From Nephrotoma appendiculata (taxonomy: Eukaryota > Arthropoda > Insecta > Diptera > Tipulidae), in the NCBI GenBank assembly GCA_947310385.1, contig OX371224.1:193062980-193126979 (forward strand): a stretch of 64,000 nucleotides of DNA, read 5' to 3'. The position numbers were made by a program, and so were the translations under genes. This document shows positions 44,316 to 55,899 of this stretch, one piece after another (within the stretch, counting starts at the first letter, position 1; each line of letters opens with the position of its first letter). The notes under the pieces were generated by a model that did no database searches, was not told the origin of the DNA, and worked only from the letters and a program-made list of their open reading frames with translations.

Positions 44316-46584
44316 TGTAACAATTATTATTATTATTATATTATTATTATTATTATTTTTTTTTTTGATTATTTTAGAGTTTTAAGGTATAAGATGTAGT
44401 TTTAGGTTAAGTGTTTTCTGTTAAAAAGCAATTTTTTTTTGTTTGTATGTCATATAATTAGTTTTAACCATTTCTCTTTGCCATTAATCTGAAGTAATGC
44501 TACATATTATTAAGCAGATCTCAGTATGTAATTTCAAACAATTTTGTATATTTATGATTATGAGTTACCAATAAATTAAATTAAATTAAATTAAAAATTA
44601 AAAATTAAAAGATATCTCTTTTTATTCCATTAAAAAAAAATCTTTGAAAATCTTTTTTTTTTCATTTTTGATGGTGCTATGTCCCCTTAAAAGGAAAGTT
44701 TAGGAAACAATTTGTTTCAAATGAGGATATAGATTTAATTTGTCAACACATAAATGATTTTCCGGTATTTCCACTATTACCGAAGTTCAAACACGAGGAA
44801 ATATTTGGATGCTTCTCTCAACATCAGCAAGTTGTTCTACTTATTTAAAATTAAATACCCTGAGACCAACATCAAAAAGTGGAAATACATAAATACGTTC
44901 AATAAAAAATTTAATTTTGGTTCCATCTTCCTAAGAAAGATCTGAGCGACAAATGCGAGGTAATGCGGTTGGCATCGGCTGCGTCCCTAGAGCAAACTAA
45001 CGAGTATAAGGCACCTAATCTAAATAAAAATCAAGCGAAACTAGAACGAGACTTCGACATAATAAAATCTACCCAAAGCAAACTGGTTAAAATTTTCAGT
45101 TTTGATATGCAGAATGTCTTCCAACTGCCCAAAGCTAACAATTCCAACTTCTTTTATAGGCGAAAATTTTGCGTTTATAATTTAACGGGAAAGATTTATG
45201 GTGATAAAGAAGTTTTAAAAGCAATTTGGTACGTATTAATATTACTAGAGACAACCTAAAAGAGATATTTCATCCTATGTAAACGTAAAAATTTAAACTG
45301 CGATTTCATTTTCTGTAAGTAGCCGCATACAATCAAAGTATTTTGTTTTTTTGCGTATACGTAAACGCAGTTTAACGAAAAATCACAGATACAACGATGA
45401 CATTGGAATTACCAGAAGTTTGTTTTGTTTCATTTTTTAGTTCATTACACAACATCGTTAGTTTGATTGTCTGTGATATTACTATTGTAAACATTTCATT
45501 CGAAATAGGTAACAACTTTTACATTTATAGGTATGTATCTATTTGTGGCCGCGAAGGTACTCACTTTACCAATGCGCTTATAAAAATGTTTCGAAAATAT
45601 ATTAATTCACATTCAGAAGTACAAACCGTCATGCGTGCACTGAACTGGATTGAATATTAATTTTCGGGGGCCGGCCACAGCAATGTCTAAGACATTGACT
45701 CTGCGAATAGCGTTTTGGAAAGAAATATTAAAAATAAATTTATATATTCCCCTGTTGACCTGCTAAAAGAATTTCTCGAATCACCAAAGGGAAGACGGCG
45801 ATACAAATGAAATCTTCGGATTACAGGGATTACCATAACGCAGCCTATAAGTTGAACTACAGCCAAATGATTCCCCGAAAATTCTGCGATAATCAATTAT
45901 GCGACAAACAATTCATCGAAAAACAATTCATCGATAAACAAATATGAAAACAGTTTTGAAAAAAACAATTCATCGAAAACACAGTTCATCGAAAACACAA
46001 TTCATCGAAACAAAATTTTTCACCTAAAAGTTCCTGTTGAAAATCAGTACTTACATAAGATTTCCTAAATGAAGATTTTACAATTATTCATCAAAATAAA
46101 ATTATATCGATGTTGAGTAGATTTTGAAAAAGATTATTAAGTTGAAGTGTATTATTCAATTGAATCAAGCATGATTTAGATGAAAAAAATGTGTAAACAC
46201 AAAAAGCTTGCAAAAAATTAGCTGATTATGGGATAATATGCCATTTCTTCAGAAGCAAAATCTGAAAATCTGAATCTAAAACTTATTACACACTAAATGT
46301 CGCAAAAAATTGAAAACCTGTGTTAAATTTCTATAAATTCAACTTATCTGGCACGCAATGGTTCGATCGCCCATTTTTAAAAAATCAGTGTAAATTCCAG
46401 GTAATTCACATAAATTTGTAATTTAACATAGATATGCAATAACTGTTTTTCTATCGAGAACAGAAAGCCGCTTGACGATTTCTTGAGTAGGAGCTGAGAT
46501 ATGAATATTCTTGCCAAGTGATGCTCCAAAATCGACAAATACGCTTGAACAAAATATTACCCAAGCAAATAACCATTTTTTTGA

Positions 46585-46735
46585 TCGGTTTTCGTGAGTG
46601 TGGGCTATTAAAATAAATTCAGGGATTCCTATTTCTTTCATAGGAAGGAAGTTCAATGCATTTAGATCGATTTTCGTGGGTGTGGGCTCTTATAATAAAT
46701 TCAGGTATACCTATATCTTGCATAGGAAGGATTTC
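46585..46735. repeat. Two tandem copies of about 75 bp
   Basis: TTTTCGTGAGTGTGGGCTAT at about 46589 and TTTTCGTGGGTGTGGGCTCT at about 46672 each start a unit. Each continues AATAAATTCAGG, then a CCTAT block, then CATAGGAAGG. The copies are diverged. They sit at the inner edge of the left foldback arm. Confidence 0.7.
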
Positions 46736-47298
46736 ATAAATACCACCTTGACATCTGTCCATTTTCTGGGAACAAATATCAGCTTTAAACACTCAGTGGA
46801 GGTTGCTTTCAGCAAAAGAAGAATAACTTTTATTCGCACTGTGTTTCTGCAGGAAAAATCCAGTTTGGTCCGGCGAATTTAAATCACTTGGATCTGTTTA
46901 TCACTCACAACATCCAGTTTTGAACGATATTACTGTGTATTGTTACATGTAGAAGTTGCCAGTTTAGAATATAAAACTTTAAGAATTTCGCATTTGAAAA
47001 TGTCCATACATCACGCTGTCGAATTTAATAACTGCAAGTGGTTTGATTAGGAGAAATAATCTTCGTAAGGCGTGAGGGCTCGGAAATGCCATTCTATTCC
47101 CCATTTCATCACATAAAACTAACCAAGACTTGCTTGTGTATGGTTCGTACACCTCTTCAATTTAATAACAAAACTTCCTTTAACCTTCCTCAGTTCATTT
47201 TTAATAATATTAAGGTTCTCCTTGTACGAATTCCAAACCAGAGCCTTTATACTAATTTTAGTTTTATTGTTGCCCATGTAGCAATTCTTAACCGAGGT

Positions 47299-48560
47299 TA
47301 GAATATAACTTACCACTTTATCAACTTTTAAGTTATATTTGAGTTTTTGTCAAACCGGGATTCTCCAACCTTAAAATTCAGTTGCAAAAACCTCCATATT
47401 TTACTTATTCGTTTAATGCAAACCAATTTTGAACTTTACATAACCTAAGTTAAATTTAGGCTAATGTTTTCCTTTAGTATTTTCTTTATTTTGGTTCAAA
47501 TTAACCTCTAGTAAACCCATACCTTCGGAAGTTGCATTTGAGTTATTTTGGAGTTAGGAATTTACTTTTGGGTTTATTTTCAACCTTCATTTACTCGCTT
47601 ATTAACGAAAATTGAATTTTGGATCCATACGAGGAATTCTATTGGTTTGAAATAAACCTTTACTTAATCCCTTTTAACCATAGTTAATTTGAAGTCAATA
47701 ACTTACTTTTAAGTTTGATTTCAACTTCAGTTAGACCTTATTTCAACTGTAGTTGGATTTTGGATACAAGCGTGCGGGTACCTCTTAGTTTAAAATAAAC
47801 CTTTTTTGAACTTTTTCGGTTCCAACCAGAGACATTCGTGTTAATTTAGGGTTAACAATTTACTTTTAGGTTTGATTTTTGACTTTAATTATTACTAAGT
47901 TCAACCAAAGTTGAATTTTAGTTGGAAAATAGTTTATGTTGACTAACTGGTTATATACTATCACCATTTCAACTCTTCTTCTAACCAGTAACGCTAACTA
48001 TTTTAAGTTTTTAGTCATAGTACTTGTAAGTTTCTCACTGTGAAGTTAAGTAAGTGCTAGTACTAAATTTAATTTATTAAAACGCGGAATAATTTGTTAC
48101 TTGGGATACATTTAAAAGACGTGGCGTTCTTATTTGGCAAAAAATAAAACAGCAAATACAAATGTACTATAGATACACAATTAGTGTATCTACATTTGTA
48201 TTTGCTGTTTTATTTTTTTGGCAAATAATTAGGTTAATGTGATCCAGTGTTACACGAAATTAATAGTGTAAAAATAATTAAAAGTGATTTGAAGTCATAG
48301 GCAATAAATCAAAAGTGGCACATACTGTGTTAAATGATCTTGTAACTATTTTACTTAGGCACGATATGCCTGAAATACGTCATTTCAAATCTTCTTGGAA
48401 TTTGGATACAAGCGTGATGGATTCATGTTGATTTGAAATAAACCTTTCTTGATCCCTGTTTCAACCAAAGATACATTCGTGTTAATTATGAGTTAACAAT
48501 TTACTTTTACGTTTGATTTCAACCATTATTAAACCTAAGTTCAACCAAACTTAGACAGCG
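47299..48560. repeat. Degenerate satellite, unit about 140-160 bp
   Basis: Recurring order: TTTACTTTTAGGTTTGATTT, then an AACC/GTTCAACCAAAGTTGAATTT block, then GGATACAAGCGTG, then TTTGAAATAAACCTTT, then a CAACCA.AG block, then ATTCGTGTTAATT. Units start near 47561, 47702 and 47859, with another around 48400-48530. Spacing between the first three is 141 and 157. It lies inside the foldback-like element. GTTAA/TTAACC words continue to about 49700. Confidence 0.65.
48132..48232. repeat. Long near-perfect hairpin
   Basis: The left arm (TTTGGCAAAAAATAAAAC, AGCAAATACAAATGTA) pairs with the right arm (ACATTTGTATTTGCTG, TTTTATTTTTTTGGCAAA). There is one five-base bulge (CTATA) and a short loop between GATACAC and GTGTATC. 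It interrupts the satellite stretch. Confidence 0.8.
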
Positions 48561-51328
48561 ACCTAAGTAAGTTAAATTGAGCGTTCTCTCAATAGGGTTC
48601 ATGTTTATATTAAGAATGTTTTATATTTTTAGAAACAAATCAAAACATGACAAGGTTGTAACATCCACTAACGGAGGTAAACCGAATGCAGATCCGGCAT
48701 AAATTGGGTGTATTATATGCCAACAATTATTTTTATATCACTTTTTTATATTTGAAATATTCTCTTTTATTTGAATTGGTGAACATTTTTATTTTTTTAT
48801 TATTCAACGCGAGACTCTGTGATTATGTTTTAATTTTAAATTTTATTTAATGAAATATAAATTATATACTTTTTGATGATAAATTTATTCAAAAATTGTT
48901 ATTTTAATTTTTCGTTTTATTATTTACTCATTTTTAAAATCCAGTTCCTGGGTGTGCTAATTATGAATATGTGCTTTATCTTGACCACCTGATTATTAAG
49001 CGAAAAATAGTAGAAAATAACTTAAAAACATTTTCTTTATGCTCCAATTTAGTAGTTGAAATAATCAACGATTTAGTATAAAATTAGATTAGAAAGAGAA
49101 TTTTTATTTCAAGCATACCATAAAAACTAGTAATCTTACATTACACAGATTAAGCGATGAAACGATTATTTCAAGTACGGTACTGAAAGATAGGAAAATC
49201 ATGTTAAGATATTTTCGACTTATTTTTGAATCCGGATTCAGCTGATGAATTTATGGTATTCATAACTGGGACACCCTGTAGCTCTACAAAAGTTGGATTG
49301 CAACCGGTAAATAACGTTCATTTGAATTGTTAAAGCAACGGTTGCATAACCAGTAGATCCCAACTTATTAGTTGATTTCATGTACATCCCTAACTCGAAA
49401 AGTGAATAAATTCAATGTTGAATATGGGTTTAGGAAAAACCTCGAATTATTTCTAACCCTACTATGCTTCTGCGATTAACGGTTAAACAATAACCTTTTT
49501 GAAACTAGTACGTTACACTCAAGTTAGTTGTATACGGTTGTTTAACCATAGTAATGCAACTAAGGTTAGTAATTACCTGTCAAAACGCCTGTTGATCGAC
49601 GGTTAGTGAAACGTTAGATTAACGGAAAATTAACCAATTTTAAACTTCTGCATTATTTCAACCTAGGTTAATTTACGGTTTATGAACCGTTCTCGAACTC
49701 CAAATTGCTACATGGGTGGTTTTACTACCTCTATTTTCTGGTAGGGCTCAAGTTCCACTGACAACCATATTACTATTGGCCTGCCCCAAATTTTGTCTGG
49801 TTATATACGCTTTTAACAGCCAGATCTTGTAGTAACGATGCTTATCTCTAGACAAGTCACCATTATATTGCCGTCAGTATATCGAGTAGGATTAAAAGTT
49901 TTTAAATTACTTTTCAGAAGAATGCTAGATCTAATATTCCCGGGATTACCTGAGAAGGTCATAATTTATGATAATTTTTAGTAGCGGTTATTGTATAAGA
50001 ACTATGTTTTCTCTAGAGTTTGCTAGTTTGAGAGGAAGAACTACCAAAACGGCTTTGTTGTGGTTCAGGATGATCTAAATTAACTGTAGCATGTTTCAGC
50101 CAAAAATTGGTTTCCACTTTCTTCAGTTTGGCCTCTTGTATCATTTTACACTCCATCCTTTCAATGTACTCCAGGAGTTATTGTTAAATTTCAGTTAAAT
50201 TTGTAACACCTATTTGGAAGAGAGGCTAGCGATTGGTTATTAATATTCAGAGGGAAAAATAAACAGTATTTTTTTGTTTCCCCTGTATGACGGTTTTCTA
50301 ATTGTCGGAAGATGAAGATCGCTTGGTTAAATAATGCCCTAGATTTTATCCAAATTTGACTGTGTTGAAAAACAAAAACCTGCTATTGATTTAATTGAAA
50401 TTTTCTCATTGCTACCAAAGCAAGCTTTCCACTTTGAACTTTTACGGCGATTGGGGCTTATAAAGAAAATGGTTATTAGCTTGGGAAATATATTGTTCAA
50501 ACGTATTTGTCGATTTTGGAGCATCACTTGGCGAGAATATTCATATCTCAGCTCCTACTCAAGAAATCGTCAAGCGGCGTTTTGTTCTCGATAGAGAAAG
50601 AGTTATTGCATATCTATGTTAAATTACAAATTTATGTGAATTACCTGGAATTTACACTGATTTTTTAAAAATGGGCGATCGAACCATTGCGTGCCAGATA
50701 AGTTGAATTTATAGAAATTTAACACAGGTTTTCAATTTTTTGCGACAATTAGTGTGTAATTGATTCAGAATTTCAAAATTAAACTTAAATCCAACACACT
50801 ATTTGCCCGAGATGTTCGATATATTATAACAATTCAATTTGATTTAAATAAATGATGCTCCTCATCACAATAATTCGCTTCAAATTCTGCTTAATACAAT
50901 TTTTTTTCAACTGAAGTTGTCCTGGTTTGTTTTCCGTATATCACAAAATTGAACAATTAGAGAAAATTGATCAATATTTTTTAATATGCATTACGAGTCT
51001 TTTCGATGAATTGTTTCTTTCTTTCGCATATTTGATTTTTCGATGAATTGTTCTGTGTACAATTGTTTCTGAGTACAATTGTCTGTAGTTCTCTGATTCT
51101 TCTTCTCTGAATTCATTTCTAACAATTGTTTGTCGCATTTTTGTGCGTGTGTTAAATTGTGTTGCGCATAATTTTCGGGTTGCCCAGCCAAATACAATAT
51201 ACAAAGGCTAAATATTTAATTTATGAGTAGGGGTCACCTTACATAAAGTATCGCTGTGGTTATGATAGCGATTTTATTTCTGTGAAAATATCACAAGAAA
51301 AAATCAAAAAATGATACTGGTTACTCAC

Positions 51329-51535
51329 AATTCTGCCTCTCTCAACTAGTGGAAAATTCCCTTCACTGAATCTAAAAGATTTATCTGACATGCTACATAC
51401 CACCGGTGGATCAGGTGTTTTATAAGAATTTAATTGAAAGCCGAAATGATCCTTCATCGTTAAATGGTGGGCATGTTTCACATCCAATTCAGAGTGGAGA
51501 TCCAATAAATAATAAAAGAGGCGGGGCCAGAGCAA
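51329..51535 (-). CDS. Candidate exon of an unrecognised gene
   Basis: Minus-strand open frame reading DVKHAHHLTMKDHFGFQL and CSMSDKSFRFSEGNFPLVER. It runs into a consensus donor ATT|GTGAGT (GT at 51328-51327). A pyrimidine-rich stretch upstream (about 51530-51555 read in reverse) could supply an acceptor. Amino-acid composition and the donor look genuine. I recognise no domain. It lies between the foldback element and the inverted arm at 51949, so it may be a second, opposite-strand gene of the unclassified element rather than a host gene. Confidence 0.35.
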
Positions 51536-51948
51536 ACAAAAGAAATTAAAGCAATATTTACATTTTGTCAGTTAATTTAACTATAATGTGATTACATATA
51601 TTGTGATATTTTTATTTTTGCTTAAATATATGGATTTTATATATTTTTTTTTATAATATTATTTTATTAAACATTACTTGGTGTTTGCTAAAAATTATAG
51701 TATTTCCAAAAATCGAGGATGTTATGGCATAGACAAGCCTTTCAAGAGAAGTTGCTCTAAACCTGGACATACACAAAATAATTAAATTTGAATTTTAAAT
51801 AATTAAAATACTTTTTGAGTTTTAAGTTCTAACTATATTTGTTAGAAGAAAGCTTAATTGGAAACCAACATTTATTAATGAAACCGCTCAGGAACATCTT
51901 TAAATTTCTAGCTAAACTTCAAACACCGATTTCTCCAATATAGGCAAA

Positions 51949-52097
51949 ATGGATATAGACAAGAATAATTCTGAGACGACGATATATCCTAGAAATTTAA
52001 GATTTTAAAAATCTTTTTAAAAAATATCCGATTTAACGAATGTCCGATTTTTCGAAAGCAAAATTTTTTGTGCCTTTCGGTAAATTGGGTACGAATC
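51949..52097. repeat. Right inverted arm and possible Tigger-like end
   Basis: 51949-51998 is the inverted partner of 39860-39908. The following 52010-52097, read in reverse, gives CCCAATTTACCGAAAGG and repeated ATCGGA words. It is similar in style to the pogo/Tigger-like end at 38963, so this may be the far end of the element that began there. Confidence 0.4.
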
Positions 52098-52368
52098 TAG
52101 CTGGAAAATGTTAAATATCTATATTACATTTTGAACATCCCATTTTGGGAACTGTGCGAGGTGCGCTGAGAAGAGCGCTTTCGAAACATTTTTTTCAACT
52201 TGTTTAGCATATTATCAAACTTGAACGCTGCACAGTGCTAGTACAAATTTCAGCTGAGTTGCTTATTTTTATCGAATTATTAAGTAATTTTACATAAAAT
52301 TTATTTATTGGAAAATTTATTATTGTAGAAAAATGTGTAAAATTACCCATTCGCTATGCGGGTTATTC
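52098..52368. other. Short unassigned stretch
   Basis: AT-rich sequence between two mobile elements. Nothing recognised. Confidence 0.4.
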
Positions 52369-52487
52369 CTTTAATACAGTGGTTCTTAGCCTTTCTTTGC
52401 TCGCGGCCCACCAAATAATTCATAATTTTTTGTGGCTCCCATTTTTTTAACAATAATTTACATATATTTGTTAAATTATCTTTAATA

Positions 52488-53549
52488 CCAGGTGCGGAAA
52501 TATGAAAACGGAATTTACCAATGACGCCACCTCAATGTACCTTTCGACAAACCACTTCATCGTTGCCACCGTTTAACGCATGTTTTTTACGTGTTAAAAA
52601 TGTCGAGTTGTTTGTCTACATATTACGATTTGGGGACATCATTGATTTTTTGTTATCATTTGAAGAAAACTGCTGCAGAATCACAAAGAATGCTTATCAA
52701 AACTTACGGTGAGCATGCTCTTGGTTTAACAAATCCAAAAGTGGTGATTTTGACGTGAAAAACGAAGAACGTGGAAGGCTAACAAAAAAATTTGAAGCTA
52801 GTGAATTGCAAGCATTGTTGGATGAGGATGACGTTCAAATGCAAAAAATACTCGCAGGTCAATTGAATGTGTCAGGAGAAGCCGTCTCCATATGTTTAAA
52901 AGCCATGTGAAAGATCCAAAAGCTGGGAAAATGGGTTCCTCATCAACTGAATGAAAGGCCAGGTAAAAATAGGAAAACCACTTACAAAATGTTGCTCTCC
53001 AGATACAAAAGAAAGTTATTTCTCCATCGAATTGTGAGAATCCAAAGCGCAAAATGTCTTGGGTAGATCCAGAACAACTATCGACATGGACTGCAAGGCC
53101 AAATCGCTTCGGACGGAAGACAATGCTCTGTATTTGGTGGGATCAGAAGAGTGTAATTTATTTTGAGCTGTTAAAACCTCTCGAAACCGTAAATATTGAA
53201 AGCTACCAACAACAAATGATCAATTTGAATCGATCTTAGAGTGAAAAACGACCAGAATATGATAAAAGACAACATTAAGTGATTTTGCTTCATGATAATG
53301 CACCATCACACAAAGCAAAACCGGTCATGGAAATACTTTCACACGCGGCTTACTTGCCAGACTTGTCTCCGTCCGATTATCACTTATTTGCATCCATGGT
53401 GCAAGGGCTTGCTGAGGAGTACTTTACTTCCTACGAAAATGTACGAAAATAGCTCAATAACTATGGTTTGCTTCAGAAGAACAGTTTTTTTGGCGTGCTA
53501 TGAAAAATTGGAAAAATGTATAACTAATAGTGGACAATACTTTGAATAA
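52488..53549 (+). pseudogene. Dead mauritiana-type mariner inside the hAT
   Basis: The 5' end CCAGGTGCGGAAATATGAAA (52488) after a TA resembles mauritiana-group mariner ends. Transposase pieces in order: AGELLNVSGEAVS-like QLNVSGEAVSICLKAM (about 52860), QKLGKWVPHQLNERP, SWVDPEQLSTW (53057) and RFGRKTMLCIWWDQKSVIYF (53106-53165). Then follow a degraded LLHDNAP region (about 53290), a degraded third-Asp region and a C-terminus ending GQYFE at 53546. Many stops and shifts. The usual 3' inverted repeat was not found, so the right end is truncated. It must have entered the hAT element or its source. Confidence 0.82.
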
Positions 53550-53584
53550 AATACTCTTAATCATCATCATCAGGAAAGTCGTGA

Positions 53585-54425
53585 GGTGTGGGCTGGTGAT
53601 ATAAAAGATGAAAATCTCTTTTTATTTTGGCGAAATTTAAAAAAGAAATAGATTTTGAGGAGACACAAGCAAAATTCAATCATTGATTGACAATGAAACA
53701 ACGCTAAACGTAAATTTATGACCGGAAAATCAAGTATAAAATTGCAATGTGGATAATGATGGCTCGGTTCGTCCTTACGAAGATCTTGATTTGAACAATG
53801 TTGCTGAATCCCAAATTACATCCAGTGCAGTATTTATGAGTACGCCAATTAAAAATATTGCTGATCAAAACAATAACATAACGCAGCAACCGGATTGCTC
53901 TTATATGTCGTTTAAAGAGGATTTTCTCACCCTATTCCCCCATCCTTCCAAAATCTTTTTATTATTCGGAGGCCCCAACTGAAAAGAAGAAAATTGTCTA
54001 AAGGAAAACTGCTCCTGATGCAATTTTATCAAATAAATATTTTGAACGCTTAAAAAAAAATGAAAAAAGACAGTATCTGAAAAGTTGGCGCAGGCCTGAA
54101 AGAGATAGGAAAGAAAAAACTAAAAGAAAAGTTTATAAAACGAAATTTCAACCAAGATCATTAAACTAATTTTCAAACAGATGGTGGATCGAGTGTAAAA
54201 GAAATTAAAAAACATGTCCTGGTGATTATGTCATAGTTGCATACGAAGGAGAGTATTTCCCTGGGACTGTCCTGGAAGTAAAAGAAAATGAAACATACAT
54301 TAAAACAGTGCAAATGAGTGGTAAAAACTGGAAATGGTCGAGCCAGGACGACGCCATTTGGTATAAAGAGGAAGAAGTATGTAGTGTTATCAGGCCGCCT
54401 TCTCTATTAAATGCCAGAATTATTA
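53585..54425 (+). pseudogene. Decayed hAT cargo frame with a transposon-associated C-terminal domain
   Basis: Plus-strand fragments: a part with DENLFLFWRNLKKEIDF (about 53610-53660), an acidic part with DGSVRPYEDLDLNNVAES (53758-53811), a Lys-rich linker, and GDYVIVAYEGEYFPG continuing to KNWKWSSQDD and WYKEEEV (54220-54385). The last block resembles a small domain I have seen at the C-terminus of various insect transposon proteins. I cannot name its function. Stops separate the parts. Confidence 0.45.
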
Positions 54426-55049
54426 CTAATCTTTATTATTTTGTAACCTGAGTAACTGAATTATTTTTTTTATCGTCTAATCTTATTACTTTATGATTGA
54501 TTTTCTAAAATTAATATCCTAGCTGTGAATTAAAAGGACATAATTTGTTTATTATAACACTTAACGTTTAATAAAAAATACGAAAAATAAAAGTTTCTTT
54601 TATTGAAAATTAAGTTTTTGTTGTTTCAGCCATCTTCCGCTTTAACTTTACAGTGCCGATAGTACGAACAAGAGCTGCCAAAAATTAGATCAAAAATAAA
54701 TCACATATGCCGATAATAAGAACATAGACTTTATGCAATGAAATTATTTGATTTTTATGATTAATATGAAAGATTTATTGAAACTTAACTTTTATAATAT
54801 TATTCATGTTATAAACTATTTTTATACGTAATATTATATAAATAAAAATTCACCCGAAAAAAATATCTTAACAAAACGTCAACGAGATTCTTATACTGTC
54901 GGTAATTGGTACATTTACCTTATATGTACATCAATTTTTTTTATTTTTATATTCTGAAGGACATTTTACAAACTTTGGCGGCCCCCTGCAAATTTCTTAA
55001 GGACCCCCAGGGGGCCGCGGCCTCCCGTTTAAGAACCACTGCTTTAATA

Positions 55050-55899
55050 GAACAGAGATAAAACTAAATTTTACTAATCCAATTTTAAAATAAACACAAC
55101 CGATTACAATTTTGGACATAATCATAGTAAATTTAATTTAAAATAGGTTTTTTCTTATTTGCGTTCCTTATAATTGTTCATTAGCCACAGTCCCCGCTAA
55201 TTTTGCTTCAAACTTTTATCGTATATTTTGCCAATCATTTATCTAAACGATTTGCTAATTTAAATTCTAGCATTCCAACATATTAGTGTCAAATTGAACA
55301 CCATATACTGTCTATTTTTATATACTCGACATACAGAGCAGATACCGACCAAACCGTCAAATACGCCATAAATAAATAAAATAAATTTCTTTCTTAATTA
55401 ATTCACTTAAAAGATGAACCAAAATAAGAATACAATTTTTATTTTTTATTAAAAGCTTCCAAATTGAAAATTTATTAAAAATATCGCACGCACTGTTTTA
55501 TCTCTTCACAATATACAGCCCAAGTATCATCATCACACAAAACTCGCGCAACCAACCAACCAACCAAAAATTGTATATAAAGTAACAATTTATGATGTAC
55601 TCGTATATGTACAATATAAAGTACTCGATAAACTACTCGTACTATAATATTCCAACAAAAGACTATTAACGAAATAGAAACAATGCACGCAGAGAGAACC
55701 AAACAGTTTTTGTTGTCTATAATAAAACTCCTAAACTAAACTAAATTACTTACTGAAGAACGATAGAATTAAAATTGAAAAATTCTGAATGAATTTGAAA
55801 ATGTTTTGTTGTTGTTGATTGTGTGCTGTATTGGATCTTGCTGAGTGTAATTTTTGTGTTCGTTTTTTCATTTTATTTTTTATTTTTCAGTATTTCCAT
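55050..55899. other. No gene recognised
   Basis: AT-rich sequence between the hAT element and a possible promoter region. Open frames have no family resemblance. Confidence 0.35.

Larger units (their letters stand above)
41270..44615 (+). mobile_element. 5'-truncated Jockey-type LINE
   Basis: A plus-strand non-LTR retrotransposon starting inside its endonuclease domain, because the usual SETHL-type N-terminus is absent. It ends in a repeated AATTAAATTAAATT-like and AAAATTAAAAATT tail at about 44572-44612. It is inserted in the TTAA element and itself carries the MITE at 42222-42718. Confidence 0.85.
40749..44686. mobile_element. TTAA-flanked element (piggyBac-like target)
   Basis: The ends GGCGACATAGCACC (40749) and, in reverse, GGGGACATAGCACC (44686) match at 13 of 14 positions and are flanked by TTAA (40745-40748 and 44687-44690). 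Closing the gap on one TTAA restores the reading frame of the host element gene without a single lost base. TTAA targeting is typical of piggyBac. No transposase of its own was recognised. The interior is mostly a LINE inserted later. Confidence 0.82.
40004..45880 (+). pseudogene. Unclassified transposase-like gene, interrupted
   Basis: A spliced gene of a family I know only as multicopy uncharacterised proteins in insects and cnidarians. It has short first exons: ATG at 40004 with a GTAAGT donor, then NLNYGDFEEARES with a GTAAAA donor, then an exon ending NATIPIEEANYQ. Next is a Cys-rich part, CCCRNSISCVHRCMNFIS, with TQIHKDFWRLND (40406-40515). The TTAA element 40749-44686 cuts the frame between TPL and KGKFRK, which rejoin perfectly. 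After it come HINDFPV, TRKYLDASLNISKLFYLFK, FDMQNVFQLPK, FYYRRKFCVYNL (about 45150) and GREGTHFTNALIKMF (45548-45592). The last block is SNVQDIDSA-like sequence with LLKEFLESPKGRRRY (45765-45808). Frameshifts and stops occur. A DDE-type nuclease is plausible but I cannot assign catalytic residues. Confidence 0.6.
45898..51141. mobile_element. Foldback-like element with long inverted arms
   Basis: Both outer ends start TGCGACAAACAATT (45903 forward; complement at about 51135). Direct repeats of ACAATTCATCGAAAA follow (45912-46015 on the left, about 51000-51060 on the right). Further in, 46260-46575 and 50470-50760 are inverted copies over about 300 bp, containing CAGTGTAAATTCC, GGCACGCAATGGTTCGATCG and the complement of CTCAGCTCCTACTCAAGAA. 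Reiterated terminal motifs plus long arms are typical of foldback (FB/Galileo-like) elements. No transposase and no target duplication were found. The interior holds a satellite. Confidence 0.65.
52377..55041. mobile_element. hAT-type element with 8-bp target duplication
   Basis: The ends are inverted CAGTGGTTCTTA (52377 and, in reverse, 55041), the classic hAT terminus. A perfect 8-bp duplication CTTTAATA lies at 52369-52376 and 55042-55049. The subterminal GC-rich blocks (GCTCGCGGCCC left, GGGGGCCGCGGCC right) also pair. The 2665-bp interior holds a dead mariner and a decayed non-hAT-looking frame. No hAT transposase was recognised, so this is a non-autonomous or cargo-bearing copy. Confidence 0.92.
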
